Assembly: GCA_945860375.1 (NCBI GenBank)
Contig: CAMAQR010000011.1
Coordinates: 1-64,000, forward strand
Reading direction: 5' to 3'
Length of the DNA: 64,000 nt
Origin: Pseudorhodobacter antarcticus
Lineage (GTDB): Bacteria > Pseudomonadota > Alphaproteobacteria > Rhodobacterales > Rhodobacteraceae
The notes below the pieces were generated by a model that worked only from the letters and a program-made list of their open reading frames with translations, searched no databases and was not told the origin of the DNA. The translations under genes and the position numbers were made by a program. Positions 26,069-35,441 of the stretch are shown here, piece by piece. Each line of letters opens with the position of its first letter. The first letter of the stretch is position 1.

Positions 26069-27548
26069 CCGCCTCGGCGATATGGGGCAGGCGGACATCT
26101 GCCGCACCGTCCAGATCGGCAATGGTGCGGGCCACGCGCAGCACCCGGTGATACCCGCGCGCCGACAGACCGAACCGTTCAGCCACCCGGGCCAACAGCG
26201 CGCGGCCTTCGGCGTCCGGGGCGGCCACCTGCTCCAGCAAGCTGCCCTCCATATCCGCGTTCACGCGCACCTTGTCGCGGCCCTGAAAGCGGGCGGTTTG
26301 CAGGTTGCGCGCAGCGGTCACGCGGGCGGCAACCGTGGCCGAAGTGTCGCCATGGCTGGGCAGATCAAGGTCGGTATAGGCCACCGGCGGCACCTCGACC
26401 CGCAGATCGAAGCGGTCCATCAGAGGCCCGGAAATGCGGCCGAGGTAGTCTTCGCCGCACAAAGGCACCTTGGCACAGGCGCGGGCCGGGTCTGACATAT
26501 AGCCGCATTTGCAGGGGTTTGCGGCGGCCACCAGCAGGAACTGACAGGGATAGCGGATATGGGCATTGGCGCGGGCGACCATGATTTCGCCGGTTTCAAT
26601 CGGCTGACGCAGGGTTTCCAGCACGGCGCGGGGGAATTCGGGGAATTCGTCCATGAAGAGAACACCGTTGTGGGCCAGTGAAATCTCGCCGGGTTTGGCC
26701 CCTTTGCCACCGCCCACGATTGCCGCCATCGACGCGGTGTGATGCGGTTCGCGGAAAGGGCGGGCGCGGGAAATGCCGCCTTCTGAAAGCAGCCCCGCCA
26801 GCGAGTGAATCATTGAGGTTTCAAGGGCTTCCATGGCGGACAACGGCGGCAAAATGCCGGGCAAGCGGGCCGCCAGCATCGACTTTCCCGACCCCGGACT
26901 GCCCACCATCAGCACGTGATGCCGTCCGGCGGCCGCGATTTCCAGCGCGCGTTTGGCACGTTCCTGCCCTTTTACATCGCGGAAATCGCGGCTTTGGGGC
27001 GCGCGCGTCACCTCTCCGGCCTCGGCGGGGGTAATGGGGGACTGGCCGGTGTAATGGCGCACCACCTCGTCCAGCGAATTGGCGGCCAGCACTTGGGTGG
27101 CGCCGACCCAAGCCGCCTCTGCCCCGCAGGCCTTGGGGCACAGCAAGGACCGATCCGCCTCGGCGGCGGCCATCGCGGCGGGAAGCGCGCCGATCACCGG
27201 AATCAGACGGCCGTCAAGCGACAACTCTCCCAGCGCGACCGTCGCCTCCACCTCATCTTTGGGGATGATGTCCAGCGCCGCCAGCAGGGCCAAAGTGATC
27301 GGCAGGTCGAAATGCGAGCCTTCCTTGGGCAGATCGGCGGGCGACAAGTTGACCGTGATGCGCTTTGACGGCAGCGCGATCGACATCGCGGCCATAGCGG
27401 CGCGCACACGTTCGCGGGCCTCTGACACCGCCTTGTCGGGCAGGCCGACGATGCCGAAATAGGGCATGCCGGGGGCTATGGCGCATTGCACTTCGACAAT
27501 CCGCGCCTCGACCCCCTCAAAGGCGACTGTGTAGGCCCGTGCGACCAT
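26034..27548 (-). CDS. YifB/ComM family Mg-chelatase-like AAA ATPase
   Basis: A 504-residue protein. Residues 1-170 form the Lon-protease-like S5 fold domain (ITVNLSPADLPKEGSHFDLP). The AAA domain has Walker A GSPGSGKS at 216-223, Walker B VLFMDEFPEF and sensor segments. A zinc-type cluster CKCGYMSDPARACAKVPLC is present, and the C-terminal Mg-chelatase domain ends SARGYHRVLRVARTIADLDG. ComM from this family is a branch-migration helicase for integrating DNA in natural transformation. The ATG at 27548 follows GGAGGGGG. Confidence 0.9.
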   Translation of the reverse strand: MVARAYTVAFEGVEARIVEVQCAIAPGMPYFGIVGLPDKAVSEARERVRAAMAAMSIALPSKRITVNLSPADLPKEGSHFDLPITLALLAALDIIPKDEVEATVALGELSLDGRLIPVIGALPAAMAAAEADRSLLCPKACGAEAAWVGATQVLAANSLDEVVRHYTGQSPITPAEAGEVTRAPQSRDFRDVKGQERAKRALEIAAAGRHHVLMVGSPGSGKSMLAARLPGILPPLSAMEALETSMIHSLAGLLSEGGISRARPFREPHHTASMAAIVGGGKGAKPGEISLAHNGVLFMDEFPEFPRAVLETLRQPIETGEIMVARANAHIRYPCQFLLVAAANPCKCGYMSDPARACAKVPLCGEDYLGRISGPLMDRFDLRVEVPPVAYTDLDLPSHGDTSATVAARVTAARNLQTARFQGRDKVRVNADMEGSLLEQVAAPDAEGRALLARVAERFGLSARGYHRVLRVARTIADLDGAADVRLPHIAEAVSYRLAVGAKG

Positions 27549-27603
27549 TGCGCCCCCTCCGGTTTGGTTAACGGCTAGGGCGCAATGGTTTAGGAAAGGT
27601 AAA

Positions 27604-28473
27604 TTATGCCTGATAAATCGTCATGAATTTTGGCCAAGCCTGCGGGTCCGCGACAGTTTTGTCGCGGCAGAAGGCGTTGCAAAAGCCAAAGCGCCGACCC
27701 TCCAGTTCCAGAACATGGGTGACGGGCATGCCGGAATAGGGGCAGGCGGGGTTTTCGGAAGCGGTGCCATCGGCCGCGCGGGCAGCCAAGGGCTTGGGGC
27801 CCGGCCAGACCCGCGTGGGATAATCGCGGCGGTAATAATCCTGATCCGGCCCGTCGGCATGGCCCATCGCGCGCCACTGCCGGAACGACGGATGCGCCAG
27901 ATGCGCCTGCACATAGGCCATCGCTGCCGCGCCTACGGGCAGGTTGTAGCCTGCGATCCGCGCGGCGACCGGGGCAAAGAACGCATCGGCGGCGGAATAA
28001 TGACCGCAAAGCCAGAGGGTTGACCCGGTTTCACGTTACGCCCAAGCCCAGATGGTTTCCAGCCGTGCCAGATCAGCCAGCACCTGCGGCCCCGGCGCGC
28101 ATTCCGTGTAGCTGACGCGCAGGTTCATCGGGCAATGGTTGCGCAGCGCGCCAAAGCCCGCGTGCATCTCGGCGGCCAACACCCGGGCAATCGCACGGGC
28201 CTTGGCATCCACAGGCCAAATCCCGGCATCGGGGTGGCGCGCGGCCAGTTCTTCGGCAATCGCGATGGTTTCGGGCACCACGACACCGTCGGGCGTTCGC
28301 ATGGTGGGGGCGGTCCTGCCCGGAAAGAAGTCCTTCAGAAGAGTGGGCAATTCGTCGGTGTAAAGCCGGGCGAAGCGGGTGTTCACCGCGATGCCAAAAG
28401 CATCAAACAACAGCCAGCCGCGCAGTGACCAACTGGAATACGCGCGGTCACCGATTACAAGATCATAGGTCAT
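27604..28473 (-). pseudogene. glutathione S-transferase gene interrupted by an in-frame stop
   Basis: The reading frame encodes a GST with N-terminal thioredoxin domain (YDLVIGDRAYSSWSLRGWLL, ETIAIAEELAARHPDAGIWP) but stops at TAA, 28036-28038, after ARLETIWAWA. In the same frame it continues with RETGSTLWLCGHYSAADAFF and the helical GST domain to 27604. A single base substitution explains it. The end carries an extra domain with CPYSGMPVTHVLELEGR and FCNAFCRDKTV, resembling YHS/TRASH metal-binding modules. Start 28473 (GGAG upstream) is preferred over 28485. It may be a recent pseudogene, a read-through gene or a sequencing error. Confidence 0.75.
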
Positions 28474-28609
28474 CACAGGCTCCATGCTTTATTCCTGCAG
28501 GTTAGATGCAAATAACCCATTCAGAAAAGCCGTGATTTGTGCGCGCGTGCATAAAGGAAAGTGATCGAAAGGATAAATGCTAAACCTGAAGGAAATCTTT
28601 ACGCTCCGG

Positions 28610-28639
28610 TGATCTGCCCGGGCCTTGGCCGCGTATCAA
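28610..28639 (+). promoter_or_regulatory. candidate RpoE-type promoter of rpoH
   Basis: TGATCT (28610-28615) is followed after 18 bases by TATCAA (28634-28639). In Rhodobacter sphaeroides the second RpoH gene is transcribed by the singlet-oxygen sigma factor RpoE, whose -35 element is of the TGATC type. A start near 28646 would give a leader of about 28 bases with CTGGGGG before the ATG at 28674. A vegetative-like -10 TATACT (28641-28646) also lies here but has no matching -35. Confidence 0.4.
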
Positions 28640-28673
28640 TTATACTAGGCAAATGGTCGATCTGGGGGATGCC

Positions 28674-29552
28674 ATGGCGTTTGACGGAGATACGGACAAA
28701 ACCCTTTCGCGGCAGGCCCGAGCGGCCGAATTGTTGGACGCAGAAACCGAATTGCGGCTTGCCTATGCGTGGCGCGACCAGCGGGACGAGGCAGCGCTGC
28801 ACCGGTTGATCACGGCCTATATGCGGCTGGCGATTTCGATGGCGTCAAAATTCCGCCGTTACAATGCGCCGATGAATGACCTGATTCAAGAGGCGTCCTT
28901 GGGTTTGATGAAGGCCGCCGAAAAGTTTGATCCAGACCGCGGCGTTCGGTTTTCGACCTATGCCGTCTGGTGGATCAAGGCCAGCATTCAAGACTATGTG
29001 ATGCGCAACTGGTCCATGGTGCGCACCGGGTCGACCTCGGCGCAGAAGGCCTTGTTTTTCAACCTGAAACGCGTTCAGGCCAAGATGGAGCGCGAGGCTG
29101 CGGCGATGGGAGAGCGGCTGGACCAACACCAGCTGCGCGAAAAAGTGGCCCATGAAATCGGCGTGTCCTTGGCGGATGTGGAGATGATGGAGGGGCGGTT
29201 GTCGGGGTCTGACTCGTCCCTGAACGCCACGCAGGCCAGTGACGAAGACGGCCGCGAATGGATCGACGCGCTGGAAGATGACCGCCCGCAGGCAGCGGAT
29301 TACGTCGAAGCCAGTCACGACCGGGCGCAGTTGCGCGGCTGGCTGGCGCATGCCTTGGGCCAGTTGAATGCCCGCGAACGCTACATCGTGCTGGAGCGGC
29401 GCCTGCAGGAAACCCCGCGGACTCTGGAGTCTTTGGGCGTGGAAATGGGGCTGTCGAAGGAACGTATCCGCCAGTTGGAAGCCGCCGCCTATGCCAAACT
29501 GCGCCGCACGCTTGAGGCGCAGTCGCCAGAGTTGCATCACTTTCTGGCATGA
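28674..29552 (+). CDS. rpoH: RNA polymerase sigma-32 factor, RpoHII type
   Basis: A 292-residue group 3 sigma factor. Region 2 contains RLAISMASKFRRYNAPMNDLIQEASLGLMKA and FSTYAVWWIKASIQDYVMRNWSMVR. The RpoH box is QKALFFNLK at 124-132. Region 4 ends LGVEMGLSKERIRQLEAAAY. Divergent region 3 and the short N-terminus fit RpoHII, which in Rhodobacteraceae handles photo-oxidative and heat stress. The ATG at 28674 is chosen for its ribosome site; an ATG at 28653 would add seven residues. Its stop overlaps the ChaN-like gene by 4 bp. Confidence 0.9.
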   Translation: MAFDGDTDKTLSRQARAAELLDAETELRLAYAWRDQRDEAALHRLITAYMRLAISMASKFRRYNAPMNDLIQEASLGLMKAAEKFDPDRGVRFSTYAVWWIKASIQDYVMRNWSMVRTGSTSAQKALFFNLKRVQAKMEREAAAMGERLDQHQLREKVAHEIGVSLADVEMMEGRLSGSDSSLNATQASDEDGREWIDALEDDRPQAADYVEASHDRAQLRGWLAHALGQLNARERYIVLERRLQETPRTLESLGVEMGLSKERIRQLEAAAYAKLRRTLEAQSPELHHFLA

Positions 29553-30349
29553 AGAGATACATTCTGGCGGCCCTGCTGTTTGCGCTGCCCGTTGGGGCAT
29601 GGCCGATTGCAACCGATGATCTGACCACCTTGCCCGCCGCCGATGTTGTGGTTCTGGGCGAGGTGCATGACAACCCGGACCATCACGCCAACCAAACCCG
29701 CGCCGTCCGGGCGATTGCGCCCAGCGCCTTGGTGTTTGAAATGCTGACGCCGGACCAAGCGGCGCGGATGCCACAGGACCGCAGCGATTCGGATGAACTG
29801 GCAAAAGCGTTGCAATGGGACGCGGCGGGATGGCCGGATTTTGCCCTCTATCATCCGATCTTCCTCGCCTCGCCCGATGCCCGCATCTATGGCGCAAATG
29901 TCCCGCGCAAGGCGTTGCGTGCCGCCATGGCTCTGGGCGCAACGGTGGGGTTTGGGCCGGACGCCGCCCGCTATGGCCTTGATAAGGCGCTGCTTCCCAA
30001 GGATCAGGCTGCGCGGGAGGCAGAGCAGGCCGAGGCGCATTGCGGTGCGCTGCCGCCCGAGATGCTGCCCGGAATGGTGCAGGCACAGCGCCTGCGCGAC
30101 GCCGCCTTGGCCCGCGCGACCGAAACTGCACTGCGCGAAACCGGCGGCCCGGTGGTGGTGATCACTGGCACCGGTCATGCGCGCCGTGACACTGGCTTGC
30201 CTGCCGTTTTGGCGCTGGCCGACCCGACCTTGCGGCTGCTGTCGGTGGGGCAGTTGGAGTCTGATCCCGGCCCCGATGCGCCCTTTGATCTGTGGCTGGT
30301 CACCCCGCCCACCCCGCGCCCGGACCCCTGTCTGGCCTTTGGCGGCTAG
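29549..30349 (+). CDS. ChaN-like haem/iron-associated exported protein
   Basis: A 266-residue protein of the ChaN (DUF399) family. Residues 1-19 are a signal peptide (MKRYILAALLFALPVGAWP) with no lipobox. The family core is visible: VVVLGEVHDNPDHHANQ, VFEMLTPDQ, WDAAGWPDFALYHPIF, GANVPRK and VVVITGTGHARRD. ChaN of Campylobacter binds haem through tyrosine and is iron-regulated. Translation is coupled to rpoH, so it is probably part of the same stress response. Confidence 0.82.
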   Translation: MKRYILAALLFALPVGAWPIATDDLTTLPAADVVVLGEVHDNPDHHANQTRAVRAIAPSALVFEMLTPDQAARMPQDRSDSDELAKALQWDAAGWPDFALYHPIFLASPDARIYGANVPRKALRAAMALGATVGFGPDAARYGLDKALLPKDQAAREAEQAEAHCGALPPEMLPGMVQAQRLRDAALARATETALRETGGPVVVITGTGHARRDTGLPAVLALADPTLRLLSVGQLESDPGPDAPFDLWLVTPPTPRPDPCLAFGG

Positions 30350-30410
30350 GGTTGTTGCCAAAGCAAGCGCGCGCCCGTACATCTGGGGCAGCCCAAACCG
30401 GAGCAGGCCA

Positions 30411-31610
30411 ATGCTGACCGACAAGCGCATCCTTCTGATCATCTGCGGCGGCATCGCGGCTTACAAATCCTTGTTGCTGATCAGATTGTTACGCACTGCA
30501 GGGGCGGCGGTGACGCCCGTGTTGACCAAGGCCGGGGCCGAGTTTGTGACACCTTTGTCGGTGTCGGCCTTGGCCGGGGAAAAGGTGTATTCGGCGCTGT
30601 TTGATCTGACGGATGAGGCCGAAATGGGCCATATCCAACTGTCGCGGGTGGCCGATCTGATCGTGGTGGCCCCGGCGACAGCCGACCTGATGGCCAAGAT
30701 GGCGGGGGGGCGGGCGGATGATCTGGCATCGACCCTGCTGCTGGCGACCGACGCGCCAGTGTTGCTGGCGCCTGCGATGAACGTGCGGATGTGGGAGCAC
30801 GCGGCGACCCAGCGCAATCTGGCGCAGGTGCTGGCCGATGGGGTCAAAGTGGTTGGCCCGAACGCGGGCGAAATGGCTTGCGGCGAGTATGGGCCGGGGC
30901 GGATGGCAGAGCCGGACCAGATTCTTGCGGCGATCAAGGCGGCGCTGATTGCGGGGCCATTGATGGGCAAGCATGTGGTTGTGACCTCGGGGCCAACCCA
31001 CGAACCCATTGATCCGGTTCGGTATATTGCCAACAGGTCTTCGGGCGCGCAGGGAACGGCGATTGCGGTGGCGCTGCGTGATCTGGGGGCCAACGTGACG
31101 TTTGTGACCGGCCCCGCAACCGTGCCCGCGCCCGCCGGTGTGCGGGTGGTGCGCGTCGAGACCGCGTTGCAGATGCAGGCGGCGGTCGAGGCGGCGTTGC
31201 CCGCCGATGTGGCGGTGATGGCGGCGGCGGTGGCCGATTGGCGGGTGGCCAACGCGGGCGATCACAAGTTGAAAAAGCAGGCGGGAGGCCAGACCCCGGC
31301 GCTGGAATTCACGGAAAATCCTGACATTCTGGCTGCTGTGTCAAAAGGCGCGATGCGGCCCGCTTTGGTGGTCGGTTTTGCGGCCGAGACGGAGAATGTG
31401 GTGGGGTATGCAACCGCGAAACGGCTGCGCAAAGGCTGTGACTGGATCGTGGCGAACGATGTTTCTCCGGCAACGGGGATCATGGGCGGGACGGAAAACG
31501 CGGTGACATTGATCAGTGACGCCGGTGCCGAAAGCTGGCCCCGGATGGGCAAAGACGAGGTGGCGCGCAAGCTGGCGCTGCGGATCGCGGCGGCGCTGCT
31601 TGGGTCTTGA
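30411..31610 (+). CDS. coaBC: bifunctional phosphopantothenoylcysteine decarboxylase/phosphopantothenate--cysteine ligase
   Basis: A 399-residue coenzyme A biosynthesis enzyme. The CoaC flavoprotein domain (1-180) has GGIAAYK, the catalytic H74 in MGHIQLSR, PAMNVRMW (121-128) and the flap cysteine C157 in GEMACGEYGPGRM. The CoaB domain (about 186-399) has SGPTHEPIDPVRYIANRSSG and the AAAVADWR and KLKK motifs. The ATG at 30411 follows GGAGCAGG. Upstream in-frame sequence overlaps the ChaN-like gene and is not coding. Confidence 0.95.
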   Translation: MLTDKRILLIICGGIAAYKSLLLIRLLRTAGAAVTPVLTKAGAEFVTPLSVSALAGEKVYSALFDLTDEAEMGHIQLSRVADLIVVAPATADLMAKMAGGRADDLASTLLLATDAPVLLAPAMNVRMWEHAATQRNLAQVLADGVKVVGPNAGEMACGEYGPGRMAEPDQILAAIKAALIAGPLMGKHVVVTSGPTHEPIDPVRYIANRSSGAQGTAIAVALRDLGANVTFVTGPATVPAPAGVRVVRVETALQMQAAVEAALPADVAVMAAAVADWRVANAGDHKLKKQAGGQTPALEFTENPDILAAVSKGAMRPALVVGFAAETENVVGYATAKRLRKGCDWIVANDVSPATGIMGGTENAVTLISDAGAESWPRMGKDEVARKLALRIAAALLGS

Positions 31611-31699
31611 TCTGTTATCAAAGCTTTGGCGGCTGATTCTGTTCAAGCTGTGGTGTTGAAACTGCCTTTAGCCTGAATATTTGCACATAGAGGGTGAAC

Positions 31700-32167
31700 A
31701 TGACGTTAAACGTGCGGGTGATGTGGGAGGATTGGGCGGATCGCGCGATCCCGCTGCCGGCCTATCAAACGGCAGGGGCTGCGGGGGCGGACCTTTGTGC
31801 CAATCTGTTGCCAGAGGATCGCGACACCGGATTCACGCTGGACCCGATGCACCGCGCCATTGTTCCGACTGGACTTCGGGTAGAGATTCCCGTGGGTTAC
31901 GAAATGCAGATCCGGCCCCGGTCAGGTCTGGCCGTCAAATTTGGCATCAGCTTGCCCAACACTCCGGGCACCATCGACAGCGACTATCGTGGGCCTTTGG
32001 GGGTGGCCTTGGTCAACCTTGGGGCAGAGCCTTACACCATTCACCATGGCGACCGCATTGCACAATGCGTTGTGGCCCCGGTGCTGCAAGTGGTGTTTGA
32101 AGTGGTTGATATGCTTGCGGAAACCGACCGTGGTGCGGGCGGCTTTGGATCGACGGGGCGCGGATGA
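31700..32167 (+). CDS. dut: dUTP diphosphatase
   Basis: A 155-residue trimeric dUTPase, converting dUTP to dUMP. All five motifs are in order: [41 protein letters not shown] and the C-terminal P-loop-like [12 protein letters not shown]. The ATG at 31700 follows AGAGG by 6 bases; a GTG two codons earlier overlaps that site. Overlaps the next gene by 4 bp. dut beside coaBC is common in bacteria. Confidence 0.96.
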   Translation: MTLNVRVMWEDWADRAIPLPAYQTAGAAGADLCANLLPEDRDTGFTLDPMHRAIVPTGLRVEIPVGYEMQIRPRSGLAVKFGISLPNTPGTIDSDYRGPLGVALVNLGAEPYTIHHGDRIAQCVVAPVLQVVFEVVDMLAETDRGAGGFGSTGRG

Positions 32168-33198
32168 CGCTGGTTTTTGGCTTGGCGATGGCGCTCTGGG
32201 GCCTGGGCTGGGCGATGGGCACGCCGGTGCGGCTGCGGTGGGGGATGATCGCGGCGCTGTGGTTTGCGGTGGTTTTGGGCTCATGGCTGTTGCCGCAAGG
32301 GCATGGTTTGCGGGCCTCTTTGGGCGGTGATGCGCGCGGATGGCTGGTTTTGGGCGGCCTTGTGGTGCTGGGTTTGGGCTATCGCTGGGGGTTGGGGCGA
32401 TTGAAGGCTCAACAGGTGGTGGTCGAGCCCGCAAACCCGGCCGCATTCCGGGCGGCGGAACTGGACCGGTACGCCCGCCACATCATGCTGCGCGAGATTG
32501 GCGGGCCGGGGCAACGACGGTTGAAAGACGCGCGGGTTTTGGTGGTGGGAGCGGGCGGTTTGGGATCGCCTGCGCTCTTGTATCTGGCGGCGGCGGGAGT
32601 GGGCACGATTGGGGTGATCGACGATGATACTGTCGATGCCAGCAACTTGCAGCGTCAAATTATCCATACAGATCAGCGTATTGGGATGGACAAGGTGCAG
32701 TCGGCAGCGATCGCGATGCGGGCGTTGAACCCGTTTGTCACGGTGCGGCCTTACAAACGGCGGCTGACGGCCGACATCGCGGCAGAGTTGTTGGCCGATT
32801 ATGATCTGGTTCTGGATGGTTGCGACAATTTTGACACCCGTTATCTGGTCAACCGGGCCTGCGTGGCCGCGGGCAAGCCGCTGATTTCGGGGGCGATCAC
32901 GCAGTGGGAGGGGCAGCTGTCTTTGTTCCATCCGGCGCAGGGAAGCCCCTGTTATGAATGCATTTTTCCGGTGAGGCCCGCACCTGGAATGGTGCCGTCT
33001 TGCGCCGAGGCGGGCGTGGCGGCCCCCTTGCCGGGAGTGATAGGCGCGCTGATGGCGACAGAGGCGGTCAAGCACATCACCGGCGCGGGGGAGACATTGC
33101 GGGGCCGTTTGATGATCCACGACGCGCTTTATGCAGAGGTGCGGGTGATTGGGCTGAAGCCACGGCCGGGTTGCCCGGTTTGCGGTTCAAGTCACTGA
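32164..33198 (+). CDS. MoeB/ThiF (E1-like) protein with N-terminal membrane segments
   Basis: A 344-residue adenylating enzyme of the ThiF/MoeB family with an unusual membrane domain. Hydrophobic segments at about 3-18, 27-43 and 59-74 precede the E1 fold. The nucleotide motif is GAGGLGSP (129-136), followed by [13 protein letters not shown] and DGCDNFDTR. Zinc cysteines are C263/C266 and C337/C340. It would adenylate the C-terminal Gly-Gly of MoaD or ThiS. The membrane segments suggest that it acts at the inner membrane. Translationally coupled to dut. Confidence 0.85.
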   Translation: MTLVFGLAMALWGLGWAMGTPVRLRWGMIAALWFAVVLGSWLLPQGHGLRASLGGDARGWLVLGGLVVLGLGYRWGLGRLKAQQVVVEPANPAAFRAAELDRYARHIMLREIGGPGQRRLKDARVLVVGAGGLGSPALLYLAAAGVGTIGVIDDDTVDASNLQRQIIHTDQRIGMDKVQSAAIAMRALNPFVTVRPYKRRLTADIAAELLADYDLVLDGCDNFDTRYLVNRACVAAGKPLISGAITQWEGQLSLFHPAQGSPCYECIFPVRPAPGMVPSCAEAGVAAPLPGVIGALMATEAVKHITGAGETLRGRLMIHDALYAEVRVIGLKPRPGCPVCGSSH

Positions 33199-33636
33199 GA
33201 ACGCTTTGGTAATCTGGCCTTTTGGTTGGATTTTGGCGTATTTTCTGCGTCTGTTTCGCGTGATCTCTCCGTCCTTTTTGCGTCCCTCCGCTGCGGTCGC
33301 AAGGGTTCGTTAACATTCCCGTGCGACTCTGTGTTTGGCCCTTTGGTCTTGTGTGGCCGCGAACGGGGAGGGGCGGCATGTTGAAAGCTGTGACTTGGCT
33401 GGGTGTCAGGTTGGGCGCGGCCTTTGGCCGCCTTGTGGTCGGCCTGATCCTGCCTGCGGTTTTTGCGGGCAGGATGATGGCGCGGGGCCAGACCGGGCCG
33501 CCGATTTTTGGCCCTTTTTCCCTTGGCGCCACGGGCCATTCGAACAACGCCTTCCAAAAGCCGGGTGCGGTCAGCAGGACGGTGGACGCGGGCAGTCGGA
33601 CCTTGTCGGGCGTGCGGATGATCGGGGCGCGGTGGG
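33199..33636. other. 438-base gap with no convincing gene
   Basis: Between the MoeB-like gene and the convergent dioxygenase gene. One plus-strand frame from ATG 33379, after GGAGGGG, could encode a basic, hydrophobic peptide starting MLKAVTWLGVRLGAAFGRLV, but it runs on into the dioxygenase gene antisense. Minus-strand frames here are Arg/Pro-rich and look random. I cannot support a gene. Confidence 0.4.
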
Positions 33637-33657
33637 TTTTGGGCACCGCGCCCAAAA
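33637..33657 (-). terminator. hairpin after the dioxygenase gene
   Basis: TTTTGGGC (33637-33644) pairs perfectly with GCCCAAAA (33650-33657) around ACCGC, 2 bases after the dioxygenase stop. There is no T tract beyond the stem's own T/A bases, so termination is likely but could be weak. Confidence 0.5.
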
Positions 33658-33659
33658 GG

Positions 33660-34454
33660 TCAACCGATCCGGTAGCTGGAGGCGGTGATGCCGCCAAAGA
33701 CCGATTCGTCGTGATAAACCATGGTGGCGGGTTCGTCCTCGGCAGCACCCAAGGCCGCGAACAGCGGCACAAGATGGTCTTCTTGCGGGTGGCAGATGCG
33801 GGCGGAAGGGGCTTTGTCCCATGACATCAGCGCCTTGGTGCGGTCGGGTCCGGTCATCGCCATAACCTCGGCCAACCACGCATCAAAGGCGGCAGAGGGG
33901 GCTTTGCCTGCCGGGCCAAACAGGCGCAGGTTGTGGTAGGACAGGCCGGAGCCAACGATCAGCACACCCTCATCCCGCAGGGGGGCCAAGGCGCGACCCA
34001 TGGCGAAATGGGCGGCGGGGTCGTAGCCCTGTTGCAGTGACACCTGATATAGAGGCATCGCGGCGTCGGGATACATCACATAGGCGGGCGCGAAGGTGCC
34101 GTGGTCAAAACCGCGCTTGGGGTCCAGATGGCTGGGCAGACCCGCGTCGCGCAGCAGATCGGCGGTGCGGGCAGCCAGTTCCGGCGCGCCGGGGGCTGGA
34201 TATTGGATCTGATAGGTTTCGGGCGGGAAGCCGCCGTAATCATAAACCATGCCGGGGGCGGGTGAGGACATCACCGCGAAATCGGTTTCTTCCCAATGAC
34301 CCGAGATCATCAGGATGGCCTTGGGTGGTTCCGGCAATTCCTGCGGCATATGGGCCAACGAGGTTTCCAAACTGGCCAGCATTTGCCGCATATTGGCCAG
34401 CCAAGGCCAAGGACCGCCGCCGTGGCTGATGAAATAGGTGGGTTGTCTGGCCAT
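33660..34454 (-). CDS. DODA-type extradiol aromatic ring-opening dioxygenase family protein
   Basis: A 264-residue member of the class III extradiol dioxygenase family (LigB/YgiD type). Conserved metal-site regions are FISHGGGPW (residue 10-11), MISGHWEE and SGLSYHNLR, with the later [14 protein letters not shown] typical of YgiD/DODA. Such proteins open 3,4-dihydroxyphenyl compounds using Fe(II) or Zn; the true substrate here is unknown. The ATG at 34454 follows AGGAGG; an extension to 34544 is not coding. Confidence 0.83.
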   Translation of the reverse strand: MARQPTYFISHGGGPWPWLANMRQMLASLETSLAHMPQELPEPPKAILMISGHWEETDFAVMSSPAPGMVYDYGGFPPETYQIQYPAPGAPELAARTADLLRDAGLPSHLDPKRGFDHGTFAPAYVMYPDAAMPLYQVSLQQGYDPAAHFAMGRALAPLRDEGVLIVGSGLSYHNLRLFGPAGKAPSAAFDAWLAEVMAMTGPDRTKALMSWDKAPSARICHPQEDHLVPLFAALGAAEDEPATMVYHDESVFGGITASSYRIG

Positions 34455-34619
34455 CGAAGCCTCCTGCTTGTTGCACAAAACATGCGCTTTGGCGGCGGGG
34501 CGCGCAATTGGCTGCAAATGGCGCGGCTTTGTGCGGTGGTGCACAGAAGCGTCCCCCCTTGCCCCCGCTTGCGGGACGGTTCAAACTTGCGTATCCAATT
34601 CTTAACTGGGAGTTCACAC

Positions 34620-35405
34620 ATGAAGATTGCTGCCGCCCTTGCGGGCCTTGCCCTTGTTGTTTCGACCGCTGCTTTTGCCCAAGGTTTGCCCGATCTGGCG
34701 GGCAAGGAAATCGTGATCGTCACCGAGAACGCCTATCCGCCGTTGCAGTTCACCGACACTTCGGGCGCGGCTGTGGGTTGGGAATATGACGCGGTGGCCG
34801 AGATTGCCAAGCGGTTGAATCTGGTGGTGAAATACGAAAACACCTCTTGGGACGCGATGATCCCGGCGGTGTCGGAAGGCCAGTTTGACATGGGCATGAC
34901 CGGCATCACCATCAAGGATGACCGTAAGGAAAAGGTAGATTTTTCAGAGCCTTACATGCGGTCAGAAATGCTGATGATCGTGCGCGGCGACGAGACGCGG
35001 TTCACCGATGCGGCGTCTTTCGCGGCCATCCCCGAGCTGTTGGTTTCGGCGCAGCCCGGCACCTCGCCCTTCTACGCGGCGATTTACAACATTCTGGACG
35101 GCAACGAGGAAAACGCCCGGGTGATCAAGTTTGAAACCTTTGGTGCGGGGCTTGAGGCCTTGAAGACCGGCGATGTCGACCTGACTCTGTCGGATTCCAC
35201 TGCGGCGAATGGCTACGTTGTGGCGTCAAACGGCGCGCTGAAGATCATCGGTGCGCCGCTGGCGTCCGAGGATTTCGGCTTCATCTTCCCGAAGGGGTCG
35301 GAGTTTGTGGCCCCGATCAACGCGGCGATTGCGGCGATGAAGGCCGATGGCAGCATGGACGCGCTGAACCAGAAATGGTTCGTCGACTACAAGATGGGCG
35401 AATGA
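34620..35405 (+). CDS. amino-acid ABC transporter substrate-binding protein (family 3)
   Basis: A 261-residue periplasmic binding protein. Residues 1-20 are a signal peptide ending AFAQ. The mature N-terminus [36 protein letters not shown] and [24 protein letters not shown] are characteristic of polar amino-acid binding proteins. The ATG at 34620 follows GGGAG. It is followed by a hairpin and then the permease gene. No ATPase gene is adjacent. Confidence 0.88.
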   Translation: MKIAAALAGLALVVSTAAFAQGLPDLAGKEIVIVTENAYPPLQFTDTSGAAVGWEYDAVAEIAKRLNLVVKYENTSWDAMIPAVSEGQFDMGMTGITIKDDRKEKVDFSEPYMRSEMLMIVRGDETRFTDAASFAAIPELLVSAQPGTSPFYAAIYNILDGNEENARVIKFETFGAGLEALKTGDVDLTLSDSTAANGYVVASNGALKIIGAPLASEDFGFIFPKGSEFVAPINAAIAAMKADGSMDALNQKWFVDYKMGE

Positions 35406-35411
35406 GCCTTT

Positions 35412-35441
35412 GGCCCCTGCATCACGCGGGGGCCGCTTTTT
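35412..35441 (+). terminator. attenuator between binding protein and permease genes
   Basis: GGCCCC (35412-35417) pairs with GGGGCC (35429-35434), followed by GCTTTTT directly abutting the permease ATG. It can stop most transcripts after the binding-protein gene. The G-rich 3' arm is also the only possible ribosome site for the permease, so the hairpin may hide it. Confidence 0.7.

Noticed and set aside
33321..33824. Plus-strand frame of 167 codons beyond the MoeB-like gene
   Set aside because: It runs about 165 bases into the dioxygenase gene antisense; only the first part resembles protein and support is too weak.
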